Positions 35,774 to 47,432 of a stretch of DNA of 64,000 nt are shown one piece after another (position 1 is the stretch's first letter; the number at the start of each line of letters is the position of its first letter). The notes beneath the pieces were generated by a model. The model was given only the letters and a program-made list of their open reading frames with translations, ran no database searches and had not been told where the DNA came from. The position numbers were made by a program, and so were the translations under genes. Source of the DNA: Lineus longissimus (taxonomy: Eukaryota > Nemertea > Pilidiophora > Heteronemertea > Lineidae); NCBI RefSeq assembly GCF_910592395.1, contig NC_088312.1:16065292-16129291 (forward strand), read 5' to 3'.

Positions 35774-36812
35774 ATGAAATGGCCAGGGCCATTGTGCTCA
35801 CCTCATGTGGAGGAAAGATGGATAAAGAGCATGGTATTGTGTCATGTAGTGTTAGGTTTGATGTAGGTCCAAGCAATTACAATTTCCCCAAAACGGCCAA
35901 TTTACAGTACATTCGACCTCTGTGACCTTGAAAAGTAGGTCAAATCAAAGAAGACCCGGGTGACACATTGAATGGTTGTTAGAATTAGATGTACCTATGA
36001 TATAAAATTGGTGCCAATCGGGCAAGTCATTACTAGGTATAATGGCATTTTGAAGAATTTAGGATTTGGCCCCCTCCCTGGAGGCCAAACGGCAAATCAG
36101 ATCGCACCAAACTTCGGTACCTGAGATCACCTGACCAAGGGGTACATGTGTACTTCATTTGTGATCAATAGTCATTGCAGTTAAGAAACGTGCCATAGTT
36201 ACGGCCTGACGGCGAATTTATGCCATTTGACCTCTGTGACCTTGACAAGAAGGTCAAATTAAAAACCTGTGTGACATATACTGTATGGTGGTTAGATGTA
36301 CCCATGATATCAAATTGGTGGCAATCGGGCAAGAGGTTAAGGAATAGTCACATTTCTAAGGTTTTTGGATTTTGCCCCCTGGTGGTCACGTGGTAAATCA
36401 TATTGGACCAAACTTTGGTCCCTGAGATCACCTGACTAAGGGGTAAATGTGTACCAAATTTGGTATCAATAGTCATTGCAGTTTAGAAACGTGCCATCGT
36501 TACATCCTAACGGCCAATTTACACCATTTGACCTCTGTGACCTTGAAAAGGAGGTCAAATCAAAAACCCGGAGGATATATGATGCACCTTTGCTAGAAGT
36601 ACCTACCATATTTTTTTCAAAATTTCCCGACTACTATTAAGGGAGATATTGCATATTTTCACTTTAAACGTTTGGCCCCCTGGTGGCCAAACCATGAAAC
36701 GAATCGGATTGAAACTTAGTCTCCAAGGTGTCATTACATAAGGGTACATTTGTATCAAGTTTCAACTCAATAGCTCTAACAGTTACGAAACGTGCCCTGC
36801 TAACGGACGACG

Positions 36813-36848
<36 letters not shown>

Positions 36849-36914
36849 AACGACGACGACGGACGACGGACGCCACGGTATGGGATAAGCTCACCTCTGC
36901 TAAGAGGTGAGCTA
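35774..36914 (+). mobile_element. Family-1 repeat, full length, with empty site in copy A
   Basis: It has the 5' hairpin AATGGCC/GGCCATT, three core units, an expanded GAC tract with a GACAACGAC interruption (36808-36862) and a 3' hairpin ending GAGCTA. The copy A locus reads TTATAAAAAACTATTG. Here TTATAA and AAAACTATTG flank the element, so the insertion is precise inside an A run. Confidence 0.8.
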
Positions 36915-37521
36915 AAAACTATTGATAAATCTGAATTATATAGACTCTTTTCAGTACCTAAACAAATTTCAGGTACATGGTCATGTTGATTAAAAGAGTA
37001 TCAACCGATTGAACATGAGAAATTTCACTCACCTTCATTGAAGCAGCGACTACCGCCATTTTTAAATGGTGGCATCTCTTCTATCGATCGGCCAATCAGC
37101 GGCACTGCTTGCAAAAAAGTTGAGCCACCGCCAAATTTTAAATCGCCAAAATTCAGTCAATGTGCCTGCAGCTGGCGGTGAAAACTAAATTAATACCATT
37201 AAAAGTAAAAATGAGAAAAATATTTAAAAATATTCAGCCACATCTGAAAACAATATTTGCTCTGTGGACCAAGGTAAAAAGGGAAAGAAATCTAAACGCG
37301 ATATGACCTCATTCTCTTAATACAGGTCGGATCGCGCTGATTTTTCGTTTCTGAGTTGGGCAACTCCTAATTTAGCATTGTCAACGAAGTGCCTAGGTCT
37401 TACGATAACAAAACGTGCGGCCCATGTTGACAGATGGACAGACGGACGGTCCGACGGACGGCCCGACAGACAAAATCTGAATAGCTATTCTAACAGCTCG
37501 CTGACTTTGTCAGCAGAGCTA
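36915..37521 (+). repeat. Family-2 copy B, 3' end
   Basis: This continues the copy A alignment (15481-16101) to the terminal hairpin. The microsatellite before the hairpin is GACGGACGG-type here (37437-37470), against GGATGGATGG in copy A. Confidence 0.7.
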
Positions 37522-37639
37522 ATAATGTCCTACTATAATGTACATGACATATTTCTAATATCTATCTTACCAATTTATTGCCAAGATTTTTCTTAATGAA
37601 AAAATATTAGTCAGATAGAAACTACCAATTTCTTGCAAA

Positions 37640-38063
37640 TTTCAAGTTCATAGCTTTAGCGGTTAAGAAACGTGTCATAGTTACACTGAACTGGCCAATT
37701 TACACTATTTGACCTCTGTGACCCTGAAAATTAGGTGAAACAAAAAACACTTTGTATGTTATGTAACATATCCTTGCTAGGAGAATCGACCATCAAAATT
37801 TTATCTAAAATGAGTCACTTATAAGAGAGATATCACACTTTTTAGGTTGCCACTTTTGGCCCCCTGGTGGCCAAGTTGAGAAGCAGATCGGACCAAATTC
37901 AGTGTCAGAGGTCACATGACCTGGTGGGTCCTGTGTACAAAGTTTCAAGTTCCTAGTCCTAATCGGTTTACAAAAGTGCACTGTTTTGGAAACAGGATAC
38001 GGACGACGACGACGACGATGGACGACAGACACTGCGTATTGTATAGACTCCCTACGGTGAGCA
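37640..38063 (+). repeat. Family-1 subfamily-b fragment
   Basis: It has one core unit and the GAC tract (38001-38025), ending GTATAGACTCCCTACGGTGAGC. The 5' part is missing. Confidence 0.65.
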
Positions 38064-38151
38064 AATCATCAAGAACTTGCAAAATACGGCTGTTCTGATT
38101 GTGCAGATGCAAGTGCCCATAAACTAGATGAATTGTACTTTTAAGACAAAG

Positions 38152-39192
38152 ATGAAAAATGGCCAGGGCCATTGTGCTCACCTCATGTGGAGGAAAGATG
38201 GATAAAGAGCATTGTATTGTGTCATGTAGTGTTAGGTTTGATGTAGGTCCAAGCAATTACAATTTCCCCAAAATGGCCAATTTACAGTACATTCGACCTC
38301 TGTGACCTTGCAAAGTAGGTCAAATCAAAGAAGACCCGGGTGACACATCGAATGGTTGTTAGAATTAGATGTACCTATGATATAAAATTGGTGCCAATCG
38401 GGCAAGTCATTACTAGGAATAATGGCATTTTGAAGAATTTAGGATTTGGCCCCCTCCCTGGAGGCCAAACGGCAAATCAGATCGCACCAAACTTCGGTAC
38501 CTGAGATCACCTGACCAAGGGGTACATGTGTACTTAATTTGTGATCAATAGTCATTGCAGTTAAGAAACGTGCCATAGTTACGGCCTGACGGCGATTTTA
38601 CGCCATTTGACCTCTGTGACCTTGACAAGAAGGTCAAATTAAAAACCTGCGTGACATATACTGTATGGTGGTTAGATGTACCCATGATATCAAATTGGTG
38701 GCAATCGGGCAAGAAGTTAAGGAATAATCACATTTTTAAGGTTTTTGGATTTTGCCCCCTGGTGGTCAAGTGGTGAATCATATTGGACCAAACTTCAGTC
38801 CCTGAGATCACCTGACTAAGAGGTAAATGTGTACCAAATTTGGTATGAATAGTCATTGCAGTTTAGAAACGTGCCATCGTTACATCCTAACGGCCAATTT
38901 ACACCATTTGACCTCTGTGACCTTGAAAAGGAGGTCAAATCAAAAACCCGGAGGATATATGATGCACCTTTGCTAGAAGTACCTACCATATTTTTTTCAA
39001 AATTTCCCGACTACTATTAAGGGAGATATTGCATATTTTCACTTTTAACGTTTGGCCCCCTGGTGGCCAAACCATGAAACGAATCGGACCGAAACTTGGT
39101 CTCCAAGGTGTCATTACATAAGGGTACATGTGTACCAAGTTTCAACTCAATAGCTCTAACAGTTACGAAACGTGCCCTGCTAACGGACGACG

Positions 39193-39228
<36 letters not shown>

Positions 39229-39294
39229 AACGACGACGACGGACGACGGACGCCACGGTATGGGATAAGCTCACCTCTGCTAAGAGGTGAGCTA
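38152..39294 (+). mobile_element. Family-1 repeat, full length
   Basis: It is near-identical to the 35774-36914 copy, including the same GAC tract with GACAACGAC. It is followed by 49 bases (39295-39343) identical to the right flank of that copy, although the two sit at different places. Its 3' half was therefore probably copied, with its flank, from the 36.9 kb locus. Confidence 0.75.
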
Positions 39295-39339
39295 AAAACT
39301 ATTGATAAATCTGAATTATATAGACTCTTTTCAGTACCT

Positions 39340-39537
39340 AAACGAATCGGACCGAAACTTGGTCTCCAAGGTGTCATTACATAAGGGTACATGTGTACTA
39401 AGTTTCAACTCAATAGCTCTAACCGTTACGAAACGTGCCCTGCTAACGGACGACGGACGACGACGGACGACGACGACGACGACGGACGACGGACGCCACG
39501 GTATGGGATAAGCTCACCTCTGCTAAGAGGTGAGCTA
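39340..39537 (+). repeat. Family-1 3' fragment joined at AAAC microhomology
   Basis: It begins mid-element at AAACGAATCGGACCG and runs through the GAC tract to the hairpin end GAGCTA. The left neighbour ends GTACCTAAAC and the family-1 source reads CATGAAACGAATCGG, so AAAC is shared at the join. Confidence 0.75.
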
Positions 39538-39545
39538 AAAAACAA

Positions 39546-41413
39546 AACAAGAGGCCCAAAGGCCTGGCGCTCAGCTGAGTAAGCAGATACAATTCATAGT
39601 TTAGCAGTTTTACTGATACTTTTAGATAGATTTGGCAAGGACTATATAGTTACAATAACCATGGATGCTTCAATTTGTCAACTGTGAAAGATGTAAGTGA
39701 CATCACATGAAGTAATGCAGTGCGAGTGCGACATTTCCAATAGAGTCACGATCTATGTCACAGTGACACACGGACAGGATTGGTTTTCCCTCTGGTATCA
39801 AAATTGATGTCCTCATACTAGTATGTCCTGAAAAGGTATTTGGACACATGATCATTGTACCGTTGAGCTTGGGTCTGGTGCAATACCAACTTGAAATGGG
39901 GGATTAGTGAATTTAGCAAAGTGTTTGGGATGCCCTGTATGTGAAGAAGTAAGATAAAGATGTGCTTAAGAAAATTAACTTTATTGGTAAAAGATTGACC
40001 TGACCTGCAGGTGATTGGAATTTAACAAAGGCTGATTGCAATCATGGAGTAAATTATATAAGAATCACTGATTTGGCAAAGATTATTACAAGACTTCAAG
40101 ATGGAAAATGATTGTACAGTGTTGGCTGTAGCACCTGCTGACTCCAGGAGGAACATGTGAGACAGCTGGCGTGTTGCCAAATCCGGACCTACTTTCCGTC
40201 AATGCTGAATACGTCGATGAGAGCTCTCGAACTATCATTCCATGCAAAAAATGGCAATGACAACACCACTAATAACTTCAAATTATTTTCCGGTTATGAT
40301 AACACAACACGCATCTTCATGATCATGATCTTTCTCAAACTAACTGAATGACCTAATCGCCTTGGACGCACAACCACATATCAATCCGCCCCGACGATCG
40401 ACACATCCATTCGATTCGATAACACTCGATACAGTTTGATAAATAAACAAAGTTTTCGTGCTTTTAGCTGTCAACATCAATGGCTATAATATACTCCTGC
40501 AGAATAGTAGAACTAATAGAACTAATTTCCGATGTTTCCAATAGTTTGAACACAAATCAGAACATCACCCATCAGCTGGACTCAGATCTGCATAAATTAC
40601 GATAAATAATGAGGTCGTCGCTTCAATTTCGCAAAGAAAGTCGACTCCATTCGAAGGTTGTTTTGACCAAATTCCGTTGAACTCATCGTTATGAGGGCAT
40701 TTGAACACATTCTCGTTGATCTTTTCTATAAACGTGTGAAGTTTCGTACCAAAATACATTTCCGTAAAGACTTAAATAAGAAAATTTGTCACTTAAAAAA
40801 TCATCGCTCCGGTAGAAATAAAAAGGTCACTGCCATTTTCTTGATGATAGTACTCCAGGTAACCTCGACCGCGCAGTGGAGGGTCGAGCCGCCTCGTCAA
40901 TTTACCCCAGACGAGCCGTTCATACAGTGGATGCACTGGCAATACCAGCAGTCCGGTATTCCCCGGTTCGAGGTTTTCATGTCAGTTCGCGGCGAGAAAT
41001 TTAAAGCGGGATCATCCGGGGTCAAACAACAGTTTTGCTCACTACCGCCAACTGGTGATATAAATCGTCACTAATCTATTTTATATCAAATCTTCTGTAT
41101 CATGAAGACCTTTTCAACTTTATTTCAAGCTTTTATCTGCTGGAATAGAGCGTCAAAAAATTGTTTTTTCATTTACGCATTTTGCCCCCTGGGGAGCTAA
41201 ATTTGAGTCGAATCGCCCAAAGTTTTTTCCGTAAGCAACATTTTCTGCGGTGTTTATAAGCAAGACTAGATTTGAAGTGCCTCGGTTGTATGATTACAAA
41301 ATGCCCAACTTTGTCTACAGATGGCTAGATGGAAGGATGGCAGGATGGATGGAAGGACGGACACCAATCGAATAGCTATTTGACTAGCTCCGCTGACTTT
41401 GTCAGCTGAGCTA
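39546..41413 (+). mobile_element. Family-2 repeat copy C
   Basis: It starts AACAAGAGGCCCAAAGGCCT and ends with AGCTCCGCTGAC, TTT, GTCAGCTGAGCTA, with a GGATGG/GGACGG microsatellite before the hairpin. The interior beyond the first hundred bases differs from copies A and B but matches copy D, so family 2 has at least two internal types. It lies 8 bases after the family-1 fragment. Confidence 0.7.
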
Positions 41414-42825
41414 AAAAATAGTTCGACATGACACGCGTGCGTCGCGTGTTGTTAGTTAACTGATAGGTTATAGATTCAGCGCCTCAACCAACACCAATAC
41501 GCCCAGTGATTTCTACAACTTGGAAATGGACCACTTCAGTACATTTACAAGGGTAGTTATAAAACAAGAAACACAGAAACACAGGAATGAAAAACAGAAA
41601 TGCATGAACCACCACTCCTGTGGCAAATTCTGGTCTTCAGACACCATCGTAATGCCATGGTTTTTGCCGCGAAAGCGGGTGTGACGAAAACAGGTACTCG
41701 GTCAGAATGCTCATTTCCCAATATCCTTTTAGCCTCCTCAAGGCCTCAAAAAAGTGATAGCGGCACTCCTAGGTTCCGAAGTTCATACATTATGCAAATG
41801 AGTAAACCTCCCTCAAAATGTTTTTTTCCGGATTTCTCAAAAAGGCGAGCAGCTCAGCGAGGAGGAGTGTTCATTCTCGCCGGAGTAATCTCCCAATTTC
41901 TAATGAAGTCAAATATACCTCGAATCTCATTAACTCAAAGCAGATCTCTAAAGACATATTTTAGGAATTGAACCCATGAACGAACACTACACCACCAAGA
42001 CATGGCACTGCACCACCATTAAAAACAACAGGCTGTAGGAATCAACATCACCATCTCAAAAAGACTGCACTCCCTTCGTGCCCCTGATGGAGTCATCCTG
42101 AGAGTTTTCTATTTAAATCCAATCCGAATGTCAGTCATCATACTAGAAAATGCCAAGATTGTTGTTGCAGTCGTTACAGATTTGTAGCGGGGATTTGATC
42201 GGACAGACCCCAAGACAATCGCCAACACACGACTTGACCCTCAACTATCCCACTGAATTTCTTAAGTTAATGATTCATACGGCACGCCAACCATTCGTCT
42301 CACCTTGAAATAGGGAGCAAAGTTGTTTCGGTTAAAGGTATATGTCCAAGTATATTTGTAAATAGCCAGTATAAACCGTTCTTTTAAAGATGCAGTGAAT
42401 TGTGAAGAAAGTAACGGCCAAATTATAATCAATAAAATACAAATGCTTCTCTCTGGTTTTTCCTTCAACCAAATCACCAAATCCGGCATGCCCCCCACAA
42501 GTATTAAGCAGTTTTCACCTAACACTATAAGGAACACAACATAATCCTCGACTCATTACAGCCAGCCGACCTCCCCATGCCCAAATCTCTGTGCAAAGCA
42601 CAGGTAATTGCTACTCAGATTTTATTAACTTGGACCTGATGCCTGAACCAAAGGTCACATTAACCTAAATTTTCTTTAACAGTGTAGTCTTTAATACTAA
42701 GAAAGTTCAAAATCAAAATGTGACTGCCTGGAAACCATATCAGATATGGGATCAAGCCCAAAAGCACTGGCTCTGAGTCAAGGAACGAATCGGGTATTAA
42801 AGTGATTTTGCTCATCTTCAAGTGC
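41414..42825. other. Intron sequence without recognised features
   Basis: Short frames are present but show no family resemblance, and no repeat shared with the rest of the window was seen. Confidence 0.4.
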
Positions 42826-43197
42826 CTCAACAATGCTGGCCCTGATTATCTTAGCTCCCTCATCGATGTTTATTGGCCAACCAGCAACTGCGTATCTCCA
42901 ACTATCTACTGTTGCGACGGATAAATAGATTGGTTACTTTTGGAGACCAGGCTTTTTCTTGCGCTGCCCTAGAAATGTGGAACAAACTCCGACATTTTAC
43001 AAGGAAAGTAGCAGCATTCCGATCTTCAAGAAAAACCTTAAAACCTTCCTCTTCGGCTGCTACATGTAGGGGACTCTAGTATACCAAAAGGGTTTAAGCT
43101 AAGTATAGTAAGTAAAAATATTATGTCAAGTGTCATTGATCCCTTTAAGTGGATTGGCACTTTAAATACAATTAATTACCATTATTATTATTAAAAT
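42826..43197 (+). mobile_element. LINE 3' end (CR1/L2-like), truncated
   Basis: Fragments of the RT C-terminal region (LLLRRINRLVTFGDQAFSCA then LEMWNKL and FRSSRKTLK) are followed by a 3' end with GGCACTTTAAATAC and an ATT repeat (43182-43194). It is 5'-truncated and frame-damaged. Confidence 0.65.
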
Positions 43198-43479
43198 CGA
43201 GAGGACATTTCTCCCACCCTAACCCAATAATCATATCACAGAAATTCTGTGACTTGTTCAGCAGAAAAGCACAGTTCAACCAGCAGCTGCATATGGGGCT
43301 GTTCTGTTAATGAACCATTTACCAGAGTAATGTTTGGTACAATATACCAATTACACCTGCCTCCCACACAAATATCAAATCAAACTGATATTACAAGTGA
43401 GGCCAATTGCCTCAGACGGACAACACGCACACCAAGAGTAAACATACATCTCAGCCAACTCGTTCATTGGATGACTTAC

Positions 43480-43563
43480 CTCATGGCAGCTGTAGCGGTG
43501 TTCAGCAGTCTTACTTTTAAGGTCCCACAACACTATTGCACCAGATTCAAATCCTATCAGCAA
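43480..43563 (-). CDS. Tomosyn-like WD-repeat protein, internal exon (28 codons)
   Basis: On the minus strand a TTGTCTTGCAG acceptor and a GTAAGT donor bracket 84 bases in phase 0. They encode LLIGFESGAIVLWDLKSKTA followed by EHRYSCHE. The LIGFESG..V.WDLKSK signature is the WD-repeat blade that precedes SWHHEG in STXBP5/tomosyn proteins. The exon at 2752-2629 continues it without a gap, leaving an intron of 40,727 bp. Tomosyn sequesters syntaxin/SNAP25 to limit vesicle fusion. The exon's small size and exact phase make chance very unlikely. Exons further 5' were not seen to 64 kb. Confidence 0.85.
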
Positions 43564-43570
43564 CTGCAAG

Positions 43571-44999
43571 ACAAATTCATAAAAGATTATTAGACTTGGA
43601 ATTTATAGTTCAAATATCTGCCAAAGTGGTCAATGTCATTCAGGGTGATACACAGGCCACCCTGGTTTAAGACTGCAAACACCAGGCAAAGTGTATTAAA
43701 CCAAATGCAAAAGATACTACAGATAGTAACAGAACTAAGCATCGTGTTGCACCATCGTCGAATAGTAGTGATCGTATCCTAGCACTGTACTTTCCTAGGT
43801 CGGCCCGATGAGGGCGCAGCACAAACCGCCTATCATCACCTAAATCCCATCTGCTCGTTTTACCTCAGATCATAATCGACACGTTGTCTACCGGTTATTG
43901 ACCAAACATTAAATCATCGGCTCCTGTTGTATCGTATCGTACTTCAAATTGACCAATCATCCTTATTACATACCCAGTTTTGATTGGTTCATTTTGTCAG
44001 AAATTGAAGTTTGTTTACCATGAAGAATTTAAGGGAAAGTTGATAATCACTTTCTTGACAACAGTTAAAATGGGTACGTTTTATCAAGCTTCAAACTTAT
44101 CCATAAATATTAGCACTTATATTCTAGCCTTAGCCAATGATTATCATGTTTGACACATATGAAGTTATGACATGTTTTCAATCAAAGTATCTCTATTGTA
44201 CCTTGTGTACTGTTGCCCTCTGAGCCTTTTGATTAATAAACTAATTTGAATTTGCATTTGAATTTGTCCCACTCGCGACAAGCGCCAGCTCGTCAGCCGG
44301 GCAGTGATTGGTCAATATGGGTGACATCAATTAGTAAACATCGAGCACATGACTAATTTAAGTTTTTTCGAGTAATGATTTTGGGAGTTTCTCTTAACTA
44401 TGTCATTGATATTCTATTTAAACCAGGCGAGTCCATCAGTTTAGATCGAGAGATATCCAGTGATTAACCAAGTCGCCATTTAGTGAGAAAAATGACAGTG
44501 TAAACAAATGGTGTGGTGGGTCGGCCTGTGCCGGTTGGTATTGTACATTGTATCATATCGTTTTGTTTCGTTGCGTCGTGCAGTATTCAGACGAGAGGCA
44601 AGACCGAATCATACTTTAATTTCTATTGGCTCGTAATATATGTTTTATCGGACAGTACTATGAATTTTTTCAGGTAATAAGCTGGTTTCTCTTGGACCGT
44701 ACTGCAAAAATTCATTGCCTGGTACACGCACAGTACGATATGGTCCGCGGATCGTCGTTGTTTCCTACTCGGACCGTACAGCTCAAAAATGATACTAAGT
44801 TCTGGTACTGGCTGTATGAGAAAGCTGGTGACAATTTTAGTGAACTTCAGTCGCTTTATGTACATGTACCATGTTCTCTTATACATCTACTCCACTATAA
44901 TAACACTGGACCATGTTAGTTATTTTGATCCTTTTACCTCTACTTTTGCCCTTATCACCTCAAACCTTTTTGTTCCTTTCAGGGCAATCTGCAGGTTAA
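43571..44999. other. Intron sequence, no supported gene
   Basis: A plus-strand frame at 44626-44919 shows no recognised family. No complete mobile element was identified. Confidence 0.35.
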
Positions 45000-45650
45000 A
45001 ACTACATTGTATCAATTCCTTTCAAGTGCAGGTTGTGAAGAAACAGTCCAGCTGATGCATGGTCACAACCTTGCCACAAGCATTTAAGGCAGGCTGGACC
45101 TGTACATCAAACCCGTTGAAATTCAGCCAGAGACAAACCAGTCCATTAGATACATGATAACAACATAGGACAACTAGTAAATGCAGTCTGGACCATTGTT
45201 TTATGGTGCAAATCTCTGATGATTTGTCAAACTATCTATTTTGTATCCATGTCTTAATCATTCTCATTCTACCATACTACATTTAGAGAAAGGCATGATT
45301 TAGCACAGCCTACTTAGGACTTATAAAACAAAGGATTAAAATAGTATTAATTAGCAGGTTTATGATTATGGATTAACCACTACAAAACATGTTACTGTTT
45401 GCCATTGTTTGTATTTCTGTCTCTAAGTAACTTATGTTGTTAGTAACAGGTTTTCTTGGTGAATCTAATATTATTGTGTAGCATTCAGGTTTTGGACTCC
45501 AGACTGGGAACACACATAATTGGTTTTCCCAGATTGTGATTGTGAGTGTACTTGGATATATAGTGTTATAAATTACAAGAAGTGAACAGAACTCTGCATT
45601 CAACTTATTTCTACTGCTAGTCCCTCCCCTTCTCTTCCCCCCATAATATT
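45000..45650. repeat. Duplicated block X1, part a
   Basis: Degenerate GTGCAGGTTGTGA...GATGCATGGTCACAAC units (45020-45190) precede a segment (45200-45650) nearly identical to 50090-50215 joined to 53612-53936. Here it includes the unoccupied version of the family-2 copy D insertion site (ACTTATAAAACAAAGG near 45317-45332). Confidence 0.7.
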
Positions 45651-45687
45651 TGGTGAAGAACCCAAAGGATCCCGAACATTTTTCATC

Positions 45688-47414
45688 ATGACGATATCAG
45701 CAGTCCCGCCATCGCTAACATCAGTGTTAGAACATCTCGGATTAACCAAATCACCAAACGGGTGTAATCTCTCATCAACTGGAGATGGATTATCATTAAC
45801 ACTAAATTGGAACAAGGATGGAGCAGCAATATGTTACACCTCCCCAACAAGGATAAAAGGTATGAAATCGCCATCAACGCTTCACCGGGATCATTGCCGT
45901 ATGCAAGCCTACTTGCAGAAAGTCAAGAACCAAGCTGTAAGTGACACTGTGGCCAACTCTCTTCCTGTGATGTCTACTGATCACGTTCCCAAGGCCGCCA
46001 TTTCAAAGGGGCAGTCAACAGAGATTACGGTCATTACGCATGGACCCCAAGCAGAAACCATATCAGTTGGTGTAGCATGTGTACCAGAAACGTCATCAAC
46101 GAGCATACAGTGTGATCCAGAAACCGTATCATGTGCTGTCCAATGCATCTCGGATTTTACTTTAGTTGGAATACAGTGCAGTATGGACACCACTTCAACA
46201 TCGAGTCAGTGTGACCAGCTCAAATCATCTGATGCCGAATCACAGACAGGAGCTGCTCTAGAGGATGTACCTGTGCCGTCAAAGCCAGCAAAGTGCCAGA
46301 AATTTGTCTGCACGGACAAAGTGGTGCAAAACCGTGCAGCGCGTCTTATCACCAGGACCCCGCGGCGATCCCACATTACTCCGGTGCTAGCCAAGTTACA
46401 CTGGCTGCCAGTGCGCGAGCGTATAATTTTCTCTACTCCTCCTGACCTTTAAAGCATACCACCGGCTTGCACCAATTTACCTGAACGATCTCATCCAACA
46501 TAACGTGCCTCCTCGTTACCTTCGCTCTGAATCTCAGGACCTTCTCACTTGCAGGAAATATAGATTGAAAACATTTGGAGGTCGAGCATTCGCCACTTCA
46601 ACTGTGGAACTCTCTTTCCCCCACCCTGAGAGCTACATCGGATGTCTCAACCTTTCGCAAAGAACTCAAGACCCTTCTTTTCAATAGAGCTCACCAGCGC
46701 CGGTGAACATTTGTTTCAAGTGATACAGGCGCTTTACAAATAACTATTCATTATATTATTATTTTATTATAAGTGGTGCAAGTGACACAGCAAGTGTTAG
46801 CAAGGCGCAAATGTGACAATGGAGAAGAACAATTTTGGGTCACCTGGAAGAATCATCCACTGAAGGACGCATCATGGGTAAATGCCAATGACCTGGACAG
46901 CATAGCTAAGGAATATATTCGAGTTCATGGAGACGACATTCTCGACCCTGACACTTTAGCACTCATAGCTGCAACTAAAGTGCGGATTGAAGGCAAAGTC
47001 GTCCAGGCCGACATAGCTGTTTGCCCCGAATCACCGAAGTTTTCAAGAGTGAAGCCTATTCCAAAATGTCCTCTGTATAAACCACATGCTAGGAACTTTG
47101 ATCACACAGAATTACTGGCTGTTCATCTCAATTCGATATCTGATGGCAGTAGTCTTGGGACAGTTTATGTGCACCCTTGTGATACAGTGGAGTCCTGTAT
47201 TAGAATATTCCTTGACAACTTCCCAAGCGTATGTCATGTATCCCCGTCTCGGGTTCGTGTGTCCTTCAATCACAAGCGACTGAAGAAAACATTCTCACTG
47301 GAACAAAACTTGCAATTCATAAAGCTACCAAACACAGGAAAAGTACATGTTTTGGACAATACCCGAGCATGTGATGAACTCCACCTCACTTTTGACTTTA
47401 AACAACATAGATAA
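45688..47414 (+). pseudogene. Chromodomain-like single-exon frame interrupted by a LINE
   Basis: The first part (45688-46320, 211 codons from an ATG) has a conserved-looking start (SVLEHLGL, SSTGDGLSLTLNW, KSPSTLHRDHCRMQAYLQ) and a Ser/Thr/Cys-rich middle. The second part (from 46773) has QVLARRKCDNGEEQFWVTWK followed by NHPLKDASWVNANDL, which fits a chromodomain (the W-x-x-P...SW pattern), and then about 150 residues I do not recognise, ending FDFKQHR. The two parts are in frame if the 441 bp LINE and one copy of its 11 bp duplication are discounted, giving 424 codons. With the LINE present, a stop falls at 46450. It could be a transposon ORF or a retrocopy; no intron is visible. It lies between halves of an otherwise non-coding duplicated block. 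Confidence 0.55.
46330..46770 (+). mobile_element. 5'-truncated CR1/L2-like LINE with target duplication
   Basis: The body encodes the RT C-terminal hallmark NRAARLITRTPRRSHITPVL then LHWLPVRERI (frameshifted afterwards) and ends GGCGCTTTACAAATAA with an ATT-rich tail. It is flanked by AAGTGGTGCAA at 46319-46329 and 46771-46781. It interrupts the chromodomain-like frame. Confidence 0.85.
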
Positions 47415-47432
47415 CTAGTATTGGGCAATTCG

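Larger units (their letters stand above)
19947..37521 (+). mobile_element. Family-2 repeat copy B, expanded by nested insertions
   Basis: It starts AACAAGAGGCCCAAGGGCCT and ends GCTGACTTTGTCAGCAGAGCTA. Family-2 sequence colinear with copy A is found at 19947-20446, 26964-27630, 28706-28907, 35394-35773 and 36915-37521. Between these lie DIRS-A, a pogo-like element, DIRS-B and a family-1 repeat. Each junction can be read against the unoccupied site in copy A (near 13823, 14890, 15098 and 15476). Confidence 0.75.

Noticed and set aside
36728-36910. Arg-rich frames across GAC repeats (also at 5148-5339, 19356-19685, 39017-39290, 37805-38032)
   Set aside because: They are translations of the GACGAC microsatellite at the end of family-1 repeats and change with tract length.
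41600-41971. 123-codon plus-strand frame
   Set aside because: There are no domains, no repeat match and no splice context; treated as chance.
44626-44919. 97-codon plus-strand frame
   Set aside because: There is no recognisable family, no splice or polyA context I could support, and the length is within chance for this composition.
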